Assembly (NCBI GenBank): GCA_030538235.1
Contig: JAUNUJ010000010.1
Span: 28,819-92,818 of the forward strand
Length of the DNA stretch: 64,000 bases
Direction: 5' to 3'
Source of the DNA: Alcaligenaceae bacterium
Lineage (GTDB): Bacteria; Pseudomonadota; Gammaproteobacteria; Burkholderiales; Burkholderiaceae_B
Shown: piece by piece, positions 20,497-29,249 of the stretch
How positions within the stretch are numbered: position 1 is the stretch's first letter
Layout: each line of letters begins with the position of its first letter
The notes under the pieces: generated by a model
Told to the model about the DNA's origin: nothing
The model's input: the letters and a program-made list of their open reading frames with translations, nothing else
Databases searched by the model: none
Program-made: the position numbers and the translations under genes

Positions 20497-22563
20497 TTAA
20501 GGTCGAATAGTCCCTAAGCGCTGAGCCAGCGAAGTAGGTCTACCGTTATTGAATTTGATATCGTACCAGACCGCATTAGAAAGCACATGCTTTACATATA
20601 AACGAGTTTCTGTAAATGGTATAGTCTCAGTGAAAATTGCTCCCTCTACCGGCTCTGATAAGCTATTGCGCCAACGGACTGCGCGATTAGGGCCAGCATT
20701 GTAGCCTACCGTAGCCAACACCTCGGAGCCGTCTTGTTTATCCAAAATATCCTTGAGGTAAGTGGTGCCGAATAAAGTATTGGTATCAAAGTCATTGATC
20801 ATTGATTGGTTGTAATTCTGCACACCCAATTTACGCGCCACCAATTGCGCTGTTCCCGGCATCAATTGCATCAGACCTGAAGCACCCACGCCGGAGCGAG
20901 CTACCGGCACAAAACGTGACTCCTGACGAATCAAACCATACACCCAGGCCGGCGAGACCCCGACACGACGCGCTTGAGCCGTCACTCGACCATCAAATGG
21001 TGCAACAAAGCGCTGCTTAAAATTCACACTCTGCTTGGTTAAAAGTGAGGTATTAATCGTACGATCATAAAAACCGACTTGATTAGCCCACTCCGCCGCC
21101 GCCATCAACTGACGATCACTTAAGCCGCGAATCGCATGATTCCACTCGACCACGGCATATTCACGTGCACCGATACCGAGTAATGCCACGGCATTTTGTA
21201 ATCCGCTATTACGTTTGATTTGATTAAGCTCCGCCGCGGTAACCGGTGTCGCTTGCTCAGGCCAAGTAATTTTTTGATCCAAGGCTTCCCGCGCTAATTG
21301 ACCATAAAAATCATAATGATCCAAAAGACTGCGGTAACCATTTTGTGCTGCCGAGGTTTGACCTAAAGCAGCTAAGGCGCGCGAATGCCAATAAACCCAA
21401 GCGGTTTCTTTTTGTTGCTCCTTAGACATCATTTCGATGGTGTCTTTGACTCGTTGCCAATTAATCGTTGGTTGACGTAATGCCGCCCGCACGCGCCAAG
21501 CTGCATTGTAATCACTTAGTGCGATATCTTTGGACTGTTGGTACCAGCTGTCGGAACGGTCCTCCAGATTTAATACAGACACTAGACCAAACTGAGCATA
21601 TGCCCATTGCTTGTCTTTTTCACTTAAAAGATTGGTACCTCTTAAGATTTGAATACCCTGCTCACGATCCTGACGAGCTAAACGACTAAAGGCGATAGCG
21701 CGTAATTCCGCATCGAGAGGTGAAGTGGCTGCGCCGGATTGTCGACTAATCCAGGCGCGCGGATCATTAATAATCGCATCATATTGTGCTAATTGGGCAG
21801 GTGAAAAAACAAGTGCCGCATAGCGTCTCGCTGAGTTTTTGTTGTCATACTCTACAGCATCTCTTAAGCCCGACTGTAGGTGTTCAAAACTGAGTCGACC
21901 CTGACTATTTAGCGTCTGTAACATAGCCCAACAAGAGTTTCCGGGACTAAAACTAGTCAAAGCATCACGAATACCGACGCGCTGTCCGGTGGCCGCCTGA
22001 CTTTGTATTAAAGCGCATTGGGCTTGAGGCAAATTGATATTAACTGCGCCCAATGCCGCTGCGCTACGATAATCACCTAAGGCAGCGGCTTTTATTAGCC
22101 ACTCGGCCTTTAAACGTTCGGCCATATAGCTGTTGGGATTATCCTCGATAAATTTCTTAAGGGCTGCGCTATCAAAGGCTGCCGTGCTACTGACCGTATT
22201 GATATGGTTGCGTAAAAACCAGTAAGTCGGATAAGCCCCTATCTCATGATCATCTCGGGCGCCGTAGGCAAAGCCCGGCAAGAGATCCCATTGGCGATTT
22301 TGCATGGCGCGGTAAGCACTACCCACTGCCGCCCTAGCTGAGGTATTTACCGGCTTTAAATCGCGTTCAGGAACACGTGAACGTAGGTCTTGCCCAACTA
22401 ATTCCTCGGTACCGAGTTCAGCTGATTCATCACTTGGGGCTGAAGTTAAGGCTGATTGTGACTGCGCTGTTGAACTGCAGCCGCTCACCACAAACAAGGC
22501 CGAGGCTAAAATCCCGCCTAGCAGTGTATACTTCCAATAAGGTGATAGTGATTTTTTAGACAT
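20497..22563 (-). CDS. slt: Soluble-type lytic murein transglycosylase (lipoprotein)
   Basis: 688-residue Slt70-like enzyme cleaving the MurNAc-GlcNAc bond with 1,6-anhydro product formation. It begins with a lipoprotein signal whose lipobox V26-S-G-C29 predicts acylation, unlike the soluble E. coli Slt70. A long alpha-helical U/L superhelix (about 70-500) precedes the GH23 domain with catalytic Glu548 in GLIRQESRF, followed by SGLMQLMPGTAQ and TVGYNAGPNRAVRW. It is divergent from the cyclo-ligase gene and upstream of cca. Confidence 0.94.
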   Translation of the reverse strand: MSKKSLSPYWKYTLLGGILASALFVVSGCSSTAQSQSALTSAPSDESAELGTEELVGQDLRSRVPERDLKPVNTSARAAVGSAYRAMQNRQWDLLPGFAYGARDDHEIGAYPTYWFLRNHINTVSSTAAFDSAALKKFIEDNPNSYMAERLKAEWLIKAAALGDYRSAAALGAVNINLPQAQCALIQSQAATGQRVGIRDALTSFSPGNSCWAMLQTLNSQGRLSFEHLQSGLRDAVEYDNKNSARRYAALVFSPAQLAQYDAIINDPRAWISRQSGAATSPLDAELRAIAFSRLARQDREQGIQILRGTNLLSEKDKQWAYAQFGLVSVLNLEDRSDSWYQQSKDIALSDYNAAWRVRAALRQPTINWQRVKDTIEMMSKEQQKETAWVYWHSRALAALGQTSAAQNGYRSLLDHYDFYGQLAREALDQKITWPEQATPVTAAELNQIKRNSGLQNAVALLGIGAREYAVVEWNHAIRGLSDRQLMAAAEWANQVGFYDRTINTSLLTKQSVNFKQRFVAPFDGRVTAQARRVGVSPAWVYGLIRQESRFVPVARSGVGASGLMQLMPGTAQLVARKLGVQNYNQSMINDFDTNTLFGTTYLKDILDKQDGSEVLATVGYNAGPNRAVRWRNSLSEPVEGAIFTETIPFTETRLYVKHVLSNAVWYDIKFNNGRPTSLAQRLGTIRP

Positions 22564-22612
22564 TGTCGCTCCGCTAATTTCTTGACTAATTGGTCAATAT
22601 ACATACCCGTCT

Positions 22613-23269
22613 ATGCAGCAGAATAACACAAACTTATATCAATCCATAAGATCTGACTTGTTAGATAAACGCAAGCAACTAAGCTCAACTGAACATCAAA
22701 TGCGCTCAAAGGCCTTAAGTGAGCATTTTTTAGGTTGGCTAAAAAGCCTAGAGTACGAAACGCAACATCACGAGGGTTTTGAGGCGTTAAAAATCCTCCC
22801 AGCTCGTCACAAAATCCGCCGACAGGGTTTAGTTGTTGCCGCTTTTTGGCCTTATCGCAATGAACCTGATATATGTGAGTTACTTGAAGCGCTTCATGCC
22901 ATGGGCCACGAAATTATTTTGCCCAAAGTTATGCAAAAAAATGCACCTTTACAATTCTTTTATTGGGATCCGGGCGCAACGCTGATCAAAGGTCATTTCG
23001 GCCTACTGGAGCCGGAGCCTAATGAAATCGGAGCTTTGCCGGACATTGTACTGATACCGATGTTAGGTTATGGGGAAAATGGCGAACGCTTAGGCTACGG
23101 CGGTGGCTATTATGATCGCACCATTGCCCAATGGGAAGAGCAAGGTCATGAACCGGTTCTTATTGGCGCCCTCTGGTCTGACGCACGCTTGCCACAAGAT
23201 TATGTTGCCCTAGCCCATGACAAACTCATCGATGGCATCGTGACTGAAAAAGGTCTGCTGTTTTTCTAA
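22613..23269 (+). CDS. 5-formyltetrahydrofolate cyclo-ligase
   Basis: 218-residue enzyme converting 5-formyl-THF plus ATP to 5,10-methenyl-THF. The C-terminal signature GYGENGERLGYGGGYYDR (about 145-162) binds ATP and folate. An N-terminal RK..L (21-26) basic region and the conserved FWPYRNEPDI are also present. A segment of about 20 residues (44-63) before the beta strand is slightly longer than in compact homologues. The gap to the divergent slt is only 49 bp, so their promoters overlap. No 6S RNA-like structure was seen upstream. Confidence 0.93.
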   Translation: MQQNNTNLYQSIRSDLLDKRKQLSSTEHQMRSKALSEHFLGWLKSLEYETQHHEGFEALKILPARHKIRRQGLVVAAFWPYRNEPDICELLEALHAMGHEIILPKVMQKNAPLQFFYWDPGATLIKGHFGLLEPEPNEIGALPDIVLIPMLGYGENGERLGYGGGYYDRTIAQWEEQGHEPVLIGALWSDARLPQDYVALAHDKLIDGIVTEKGLLFF

Positions 23270-23364
23270 CAAATCGCTATAGCAAAAAGGTGAGATCCAT
23301 AGTAAATTATCAGCAGGCATTTGTCCTTTAATTTAGATGGTTTTACACAAGGAAAAACACGCAT

Positions 23365-23985
23365 ATGAAACTATATTATCTGCAGGGCTCCTGCTCGTTG
23401 ATACCCCACACGGCTTTGAAGTGGATTGGTGTTGAGCATGAGGTTTTTGAAACACCTCGGGATTACTTAAAGTCAGCGGAATACTTAGCAAAAAATCCTG
23501 CCGGTGCCGTGCCGACACTTGAGGATGACGATTTTGTGATTGTTCAAAATATCGGTATTTTGACTTACTTAGACAGCAAATTCCCGGAAGCTGAACTTTT
23601 TGGTGCAAAGGGCAATGCCCATCAGCGCGCCTTGGCTTATCGTTGGTTAGCCTATGCAAACTCTGATGTCCATAAGTTGTTCCCTCCGTTTTTCAGCACT
23701 CCGGTCTTTGTTGGTGACGATCAAGAGCTGCACGAACGTGTAAAAAAAGCTGCCGCTGAGTCGATCCTTAAGACTCTGAAAATTGCTGAAGAACACTTAA
23801 CCGATCGTGAGTATCTTATCGATCAGATTTGTATTGCCGATATTTACTTATTCGCGACTTTGCGTTGGGCTAAACTGGTCAAAATCCGCTTAGATGAACT
23901 ACCTAATTTACAGGCTTATTATGAACACCTGGCTACTTTTGAGCCACTTCAAAAAGCCATGGACGTTGAACGGATAAAAGCCTAG
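23365..23985 (+). CDS. Glutathione S-transferase, beta-class-like
   Basis: 206-residue cytosolic GST. The N-terminal thioredoxin-like domain reads MKLYYLQGSCSLIPHTAL with Cys10 at the position used by beta-class GSTs to form a mixed disulfide with glutathione. KNPAGAVPTLE supplies the cis-Pro and QNIGILTYLD the glutathione gamma-Glu contact. The C-terminal helical domain ends with the N-capping motif ICIADIYLFATLRW. It is a single rightward gene ending at a strong hairpin. Confidence 0.92.
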   Translation: MKLYYLQGSCSLIPHTALKWIGVEHEVFETPRDYLKSAEYLAKNPAGAVPTLEDDDFVIVQNIGILTYLDSKFPEAELFGAKGNAHQRALAYRWLAYANSDVHKLFPPFFSTPVFVGDDQELHERVKKAAAESILKTLKIAEEHLTDREYLIDQICIADIYLFATLRWAKLVKIRLDELPNLQAYYEHLATFEPLQKAMDVERIKA

Positions 23986-24023
23986 GCACCAAGTAAGCGT
24001 CCGGTGAGCACCGATTGACTTAT

Positions 24024-24070
24024 TCTAAACGATCAATGCCCTGATAGATTCAGGGCATTGATCGTTTAGA
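24024..24070. terminator. Bidirectional terminator between GST gene and RTX adhesin
   Basis: Positions 24024-24044 and 24050-24070 form a perfect 21-bp inverted repeat around the 5-nt loop TAGAT, with a GC-rich core (GCCCTGA/TCAGGGC). It lies between convergent genes. The arms end in short A/T runs in both directions, which would serve as U-tracts. It is one of the strongest hairpins in the window. Confidence 0.75.
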
Positions 24071-24143
24071 TGACAGTTGTTTAGGTCAATACGTCATACT
24101 CCTGCCTGCACCTAAATATCGGCGCAGACAGGATTAGATGGTC

Positions 24144-27100
24144 TTAGATGATTAAGAAATCGGTACTGTCCAACGTTGGTGTATTGGTCAACGTCGCAAA
24201 CTGCACCGCCGCACCACTACCCGAGCCGTCGGCATCATAGGAAAGGGCACCCGTGGTGTTGTTATACAATACGGTGGGTGCCTCGGTACTAGCTGCAGCC
24301 CCAGTTTCAAAGGTCACCGTATCACCGGCATTCAAGCCCGTAAACACTAGGGAGCTCAGCACTAATTTATCTCCATCGGTCTTGCTGAAGTCAGTCACAG
24401 CATCTACGTTCCGGCCATCCGGCATCAAAGGTGCAACAAACACAAACTTATCGGCACCTGTACCACCCGTTAAGGCGTCCTTACCCATACCACCAACCAG
24501 ATAATCATCACCGGCATCACCATTAAGAGTGTCATCACCCTGACCTCCATATAGGTAGTCATTGCCATCGCCACCGTTCAAGATATCATTACCCAAACCA
24601 CCATATAGTTTGTCATGACCGGCGCCACCGTTCAAGGTATCGTTACCTAGACCGCCATCCATGATGTCGTCGCCGGCGGTGCCGGTCAAGGTATCGTTTG
24701 TCACATTACCTTGATGCGTCGCATTGGCAATAGGTAAAGCTGAGACGTCGATCACCATCGTATTAGTCATGGAGTCGCCATCATTATCCGTTACCTTGAA
24801 ACCGAACACGACCGGATCGTGATTAGGGACGCTATCGGCTGGATTAAAGACCACGCCACCGTTAGGACTCTTGCCGGTCATTTCCACCGTCAATGTACTC
24901 CCTCCCGCTAAATTGACTGTCAGAACGCCATCGGCATGAGTCCATCCTCCACCGCTAGGACCGGTTAGTACACCTTCTCTGGTGCTTGTGAAGGTCTTGT
25001 CGCCAACATACACCTCAGAGACAAAACCACCGTCGGCACCAAAGCCTGTGAACATACCGATTAAAGAAGCCTTGATGACACTGCTCAACACATCCACTGC
25101 CTGTGGGACCGTGCCTACCAAAACCGCACCAAGCTGACTCATGTCTGAGACCATAATAGCCATATCGTTATTGTCAAGATTGTTTAAGCCATCGTAGGCA
25201 ATTGGATCCAGCTCAGACTTGCTAGAAGCGCCAAAACCGAGTGCGTAGGATTTTATGTCATTAGCTCTAAGAAAAGCTTCCCAAGTGTTCTGCAGTGTTT
25301 GGTTTACATTCCCACCAAAATTCGGTTCCCCATCACTCATGAAATATGAGAGATTATTGACACCCTCTCCTGTAAGTGGAGGGTTGCCGCCGTACTCGCT
25401 CGCATTAAAATTATCTAGCAACTCGTCCAAAGCCTGCCGATAGTTGGTACCGCCCCCAGCATACAGAGAACTCAAATAATTCTTTGCAGCAGCAATAGAG
25501 ACCCACCCCGGCGAAACCTGTGTCGCACTACTTGCAAATGTGCTCAGGTTGACCCTGACCTCACCATTCGTTGAACCGACTGCATCCACTTGGGCTTGGT
25601 ATGTATCAAGCATGGTTTCGATAGCTTCGATCGCAGCTTGCAGGCGCGTCTTCCCTGGAATATCAGATCTATAACCCATGCTTCCAGAGACGTCTAAGCT
25701 AATCATCACGTTGGCATAGAAGGTATTTGTTACCCCCACCGTTTCGTACACTGTAGAAACCATCGGGCTATCATCTTCCACACTCACCGTGAGCGTTAAC
25801 GGCGTACTGTCTGCGATGCCGTCATTGACCACCAAGCCAAAGGCTAAGTCTAAGGCGTCTTCCGTTGCGCTATCCGGGTGATCGATGGGACCACTTAAGG
25901 TCACCGTGTAGTCCGCTTTAAAGCCATTGGTCACACCGGCATCTGCCGTCACTGTGCCCACACTCACACGGATCACTTCTTGACCACCGGCAGAGCCGAT
26001 GATCACACCCGCCGTGCTCACATCCCACGTGATGGCTTGGCCACCCGAGGTGAAGGCACCGGTGGGGGCCGTGAAGTTAAAGCCAAAGTCGCCGGCCGCA
26101 TTATCCACGTCAGTGAACTTAATGCCGTCCGCCACCGTGACTGTGGCCTCATTGGTCGTGTCCGGATTACCGACGTCATCCACGAGACCGCCCGCTAAGC
26201 CTTCTTCCGAGACCGACGCGGTCAAGGTGCTGCTGCCCGCATCCACCACCGGCACATCGTTGGTCCCCGTGATCGTGATCGTTAAGGTCGCAACCTTGCT
26301 ATCACCGTCTGCGTCCGTGATGGTGTACTCATAACTCTCCGTTAAGGTATCACCCTCGTTGAGCGCATCAACATCTGGGCTACTGTTGTTCAAGGTATAG
26401 GTGTAGCTACCGTCGGCATTCAGTACCAAGGTGCCATAGCTCAAGTCACCGTTATGCGCCGACACACTGCCCGCCCCATCTGCACCGAAGCCGTCGTTTG
26501 CTAAGACATTACCTGTTACCGTGGCAACACCTTCTGCTATCGTGTTCGTATCGTCCACCGCGACCGGGCTATCATCTTCCACACTCACCGTGAGCGTTAA
26601 CGGCGTACTGTCTGCGATGCCGTCATTGACCACCAAGCCAAAGGCTAAGTCTAAGGCGTCTTCCGTTGCGCTATCCGGGTGATCGATGGGACCACTTAAG
26701 GTCACCGTGTAGTCCGCTTTAAAGCCATTGGTCACACCGGCATCTGCCGTCACTGTGCCCACACTCACACGGATCACTTCTTGACCACCGGCAGAGCCGA
26801 TGATCACACCCGCCGTGCTCACATCCCACGTGATGGCTTGGCCACCCGAGGTGAAGGCACCGGTGGGGGCCGTGAAGTTAAAGCCAAAGTCGCCGGCCGC
26901 ATTATCCACGTCAGTGAACTTAATGCCGTCCGCCACCGTGACTGTGGCCTCATTGGTCGTGTCCGGATTACCGACGTCATCCACGAGACCGCCCGCTAAG
27001 CCTTCTTCCGAGACCGACGCGGTCAAGGTGCTGCTGCCCGCATCCACCACCGGCACATCGTTGGTCCCCGTGATCGTGATCGTTAAGGTCGCAACCTTGC

Positions 27101-29150
27101 TATCACCGTCTGCGTCCGTGATGGTGTACTCATAACTCTCCGTTAAGGTATCACCCTCGTTGAGCGCATCAACATCTGGGCTACTGTTGTTCAAGGTATA
27201 GGTGTAGCTACCGTCGGCATTCAGTACCAAGGTGCCATAGCTCAAGTCACCGTTATGCGCCGACACACTGCCCGCCCCATCTGCACCGAAGCCGTCGTTT
27301 GCTAAGACATTACCCATCACCGGATCGCCATTTTCAGCTATCGTATTTACATCGTCCGCGGCAACCGGAACGTCATCCACCACCGTCACGGTGACCGTAC
27401 CACTAGCTGACTCACCATCCAGATCCGTCACCGTCAGCGTCAACACGGGCAAATCTAGCGTATTCGGACCACCACCATCGGCATGCGTCACATTATCCTT
27501 TAGCACATAACGGTAATGTACCGTGCCTGTGCCGCTAGCGACATCAAAAACATAGTACGCGGTTAGCGTACCTGTCGACGTATCCTCCACCACGGTCGGA
27601 CTAGTCGCGTCCGTGCCTAAGGTCACTCCACCGAGTTGCACCGAGGCCACACCGTCCTTGGAGGTGAACGCAACCACCCCCTCTGCCAACTCACTCGCAT
27701 CACTGTTATTGTCACCATCCGCATCAGCCATCTCGCCTGTGCCACCCGGTTTATCCGTGCGCGGGGCCAAACCTGTCTCATTGACCAACAAAGTCACATG
27801 GGCCGACTCAGGATTCTGTGGGTCACCATCACCCACCACCGGTGTCGCATTGGCGATACTGATCGTTAATGTTGCCTCAACGCTGTCCTGATCCCCATCA
27901 ATTAAAGTATAGGTAAAGACATCATCCACCCCACCGGCAGTCCCAGCGGTACGTGTGTAGCTGTAGCTACCGTCGGCACTGATGGTCAAGACGCCATACT
28001 GACCAGTGATAATCGTATCACCCGAACCCACAATCGCTACCGCAGGGCTGCCGGCCGTCGTTGCCACCACCTGGCTCACCACTGCACCGTCTGCACCGAG
28101 CGCATCGTTCGTCACGACATTGCCTGCCACCGTGGCAGCATTTTCAGCCATCGTATTTACATCGTCCGCAGCAACCGGAACGTCATCCACAATCCGCACG
28201 CTTAAGGTGTTCGTGGCCTTATCGCCATCGTTGTCAGTCAGCACTACTTGCAAGTTTTCAAATAATGCATTAGCACCATCCCCCGCCGGATGCGCTTTAC
28301 TGCCGGTCAGTAAATAGCTATAGCTCACCTCACCTGTACTTGCGTTATAGCCTGTCACCGTTAACTCATTACCGTAAGGTGTCATTAACTTGGCACCGAC
28401 CACCAACTTGCCGTCGACTAGGAAGGTCGTACCACCAATACTTAAACTCTTAACACCATCAAGGCTCTTAATCACAAAACTACCATGACCTCGCTCACCA
28501 TCACTGGCGGCTTCGGAACCACTACCATCCAAGGCCTTTTCATAGACCGTTACATCACCACCTTGCGCCTGCGGTGTCAGACCACTAATCTCCGGCGTAT
28601 GATTTGGCGGTGGAACTGTGCCACCATTGCCACCACCGCCCCCACCCCCTGCGAGAGCGGCGCCCAAGGCTCCCGCGGCTAGCAACGGCAACCAAAATAA
28701 CGGCACCGCAAAGGCGTTAGCACCACCGAGCGCCTGACCTGCCATCACGCCGTCCGCTAACATACTCACGGCATCGGATACCTCAGCACTCTCCGGCACA
28801 TAAGGATAAACCTTGCCGTTTTCATGCGTGCCGACCAACATATTGTTGCTGCCCTCGGCATAACCGATGTCGCCGTTGTCTTTATAATAGTCCTCTATGA
28901 CTAAATCCGGCTGCTCAACATCACCGCCTTCAAAGGCAATGTGCAAATGTTTACCGGCACGTTTAGTTGCAATGTTCTCGGGACCAAAACCTGTGGCCTC
29001 ATCCGTCAAGTGATAATGCACATTAGCCTGCGCCTGAATATGAATCGCCTGACCTTGGGCGCCAATACCACCTTCGCCCCCTGCAATCTGTACCGTTTGA
29101 ACCGTCTCATTCTTATTATTAATACGAAGGGTAATATTTTTCAAACTCAT
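24144..29150 (-). CDS. Giant RTX adhesin with BapA/LapA-like N-terminus, VWA domain and type I secretion signal
   Basis: 1668 residues from the ATG at 29150, which has a good AAGG site eight bases upstream; the open frame extends to 29222 but without such a site. From the N-terminus it has a BapA-prefix-like module (about 1-140), a hydrophobic segment (about 147-167) containing LAAG, and a poly-Gly linker. Next come many VCBS/cadherin-like and 'AADD.NT.AE' Ig-type repeats, including two identical 250-residue units (about 613-862 and 880-1129). A VWA domain follows with MIDAS D1153-x-S-x-S, then RTX nonapeptides GGxGxD (about 1484-1566), which bind calcium. The C-terminal type I secretion target domain ends in DSTDFLII. 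It likely acts as a surface biofilm adhesin. The secretion machinery is not in this window. It follows the OmpA lipoprotein gene in the same direction. Confidence 0.9.
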   Translation of the reverse strand: MSLKNITLRINNKNETVQTVQIAGGEGGIGAQGQAIHIQAQANVHYHLTDEATGFGPENIATKRAGKHLHIAFEGGDVEQPDLVIEDYYKDNGDIGYAEGSNNMLVGTHENGKVYPYVPESAEVSDAVSMLADGVMAGQALGGANAFAVPLFWLPLLAAGALGAALAGGGGGGGNGGTVPPPNHTPEISGLTPQAQGGDVTVYEKALDGSGSEAASDGERGHGSFVIKSLDGVKSLSIGGTTFLVDGKLVVGAKLMTPYGNELTVTGYNASTGEVSYSYLLTGSKAHPAGDGANALFENLQVVLTDNDGDKATNTLSVRIVDDVPVAADDVNTMAENAATVAGNVVTNDALGADGAVVSQVVATTAGSPAVAIVGSGDTIITGQYGVLTISADGSYSYTRTAGTAGGVDDVFTYTLIDGDQDSVEATLTISIANATPVVGDGDPQNPESAHVTLLVNETGLAPRTDKPGGTGEMADADGDNNSDASELAEGVVAFTSKDGVASVQLGGVTLGTDATSPTVVEDTSTGTLTAYYVFDVASGTGTVHYRYVLKDNVTHADGGGPNTLDLPVLTLTVTDLDGESASGTVTVTVVDDVPVAADDVNTIAENGDPVMGNVLANDGFGADGAGSVSAHNGDLSYGTLVLNADGSYTYTLNNSSPDVDALNEGDTLTESYEYTITDADGDSKVATLTITITGTNDVPVVDAGSSTLTASVSEEGLAGGLVDDVGNPDTTNEATVTVADGIKFTDVDNAAGDFGFNFTAPTGAFTSGGQAITWDVSTAGVIIGSAGGQEVIRVSVGTVTADAGVTNGFKADYTVTLSGPIDHPDSATEDALDLAFGLVVNDGIADSTPLTLTVSVEDDSPVAVDDTNTIAEGVATVTGNVLANDGFGADGAGSVSAHNGDLSYGTLVLNADGSYTYTLNNSSPDVDALNEGDTLTESYEYTITDADGDSKVATLTITITGTNDVPVVDAGSSTLTASVSEEGLAGGLVDDVGNPDTTNEATVTVADGIKFTDVDNAAGDFGFNFTAPTGAFTSGGQAITWDVSTAGVIIGSAGGQEVIRVSVGTVTADAGVTNGFKADYTVTLSGPIDHPDSATEDALDLAFGLVVNDGIADSTPLTLTVSVEDDSPMVSTVYETVGVTNTFYANVMISLDVSGSMGYRSDIPGKTRLQAAIEAIETMLDTYQAQVDAVGSTNGEVRVNLSTFASSATQVSPGWVSIAAAKNYLSSLYAGGGTNYRQALDELLDNFNASEYGGNPPLTGEGVNNLSYFMSDGEPNFGGNVNQTLQNTWEAFLRANDIKSYALGFGASSKSELDPIAYDGLNNLDNNDMAIMVSDMSQLGAVLVGTVPQAVDVLSSVIKASLIGMFTGFGADGGFVSEVYVGDKTFTSTREGVLTGPSGGGWTHADGVLTVNLAGGSTLTVEMTGKSPNGGVVFNPADSVPNHDPVVFGFKVTDNDGDSMTNTMVIDVSALPIANATHQGNVTNDTLTGTAGDDIMDGGLGNDTLNGGAGHDKLYGGLGNDILNGGDGNDYLYGGQGDDTLNGDAGDDYLVGGMGKDALTGGTGADKFVFVAPLMPDGRNVDAVTDFSKTDGDKLVLSSLVFTGLNAGDTVTFETGAAASTEAPTVLYNNTTGALSYDADGSGSGAAVQFATLTNTPTLDSTDFLII
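25764..26513. repeat. 750-bp exact direct repeat, copy A (within adhesin)
   Basis: Identical to 26565-27314 at every stretch compared, with an 801-bp period and a 51-bp divergent spacer. The last matching bases and first mismatches were located on both sides (t/c at 25763/26564, t/c at 26514/27315). It encodes an Ig/VCBS-type adhesin module. Confidence 0.95.
26565..27314. repeat. 750-bp exact direct repeat, copy B (within adhesin)
   Basis: Second copy of the unit at 25764-26513, without an observed mismatch. Sequence identity at synonymous positions points to recent duplication or gene conversion; it keeps the reading frame (801 = 3 x 267). Confidence 0.95.
27330..27380. repeat. 51-bp near-identical repeat in adhesin linker (copy 1)
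   Basis: Matches 28140-28190 with two mismatches. It encodes the inter-domain linker around PVAADDVNT.AEN on the minus strand. Together with the 750-bp repeat it shows the repeat tract evolves by unequal exchange. Confidence 0.85.
28140..28190. repeat. 51-bp near-identical repeat in adhesin linker (copy 2)
   Basis: Matches 27330-27380 with two mismatches. It encodes the same PVAADDVNT.AEN linker one repeat closer to the adhesin N-terminus. Confidence 0.85.
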
Positions 29151-29249
29151 GGTGTCTACCTTTTGCTCATTCAAGTATATGCCTGCCTCAGCAGACACTA
29201 AATGCCTACCGAAGCAAATCAAAATTGTGGATTAAAAAATTAAGGTCGA

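Noticed and set aside
24455-24700. Tandem short repeats resembling a CRISPR or satellite array
   Set aside because: They encode in-frame RTX GGxGxD nonapeptides of the adhesin; periodicity is protein-driven.
25980-27135. Pairs of identical plus-strand frames (25980-26198 / 26781-26999 and 25999-26334 / 26800-27135)
   Set aside because: They are antisense shadows of the adhesin's duplicated unit; useful only as confirmation that the repeat is exact.
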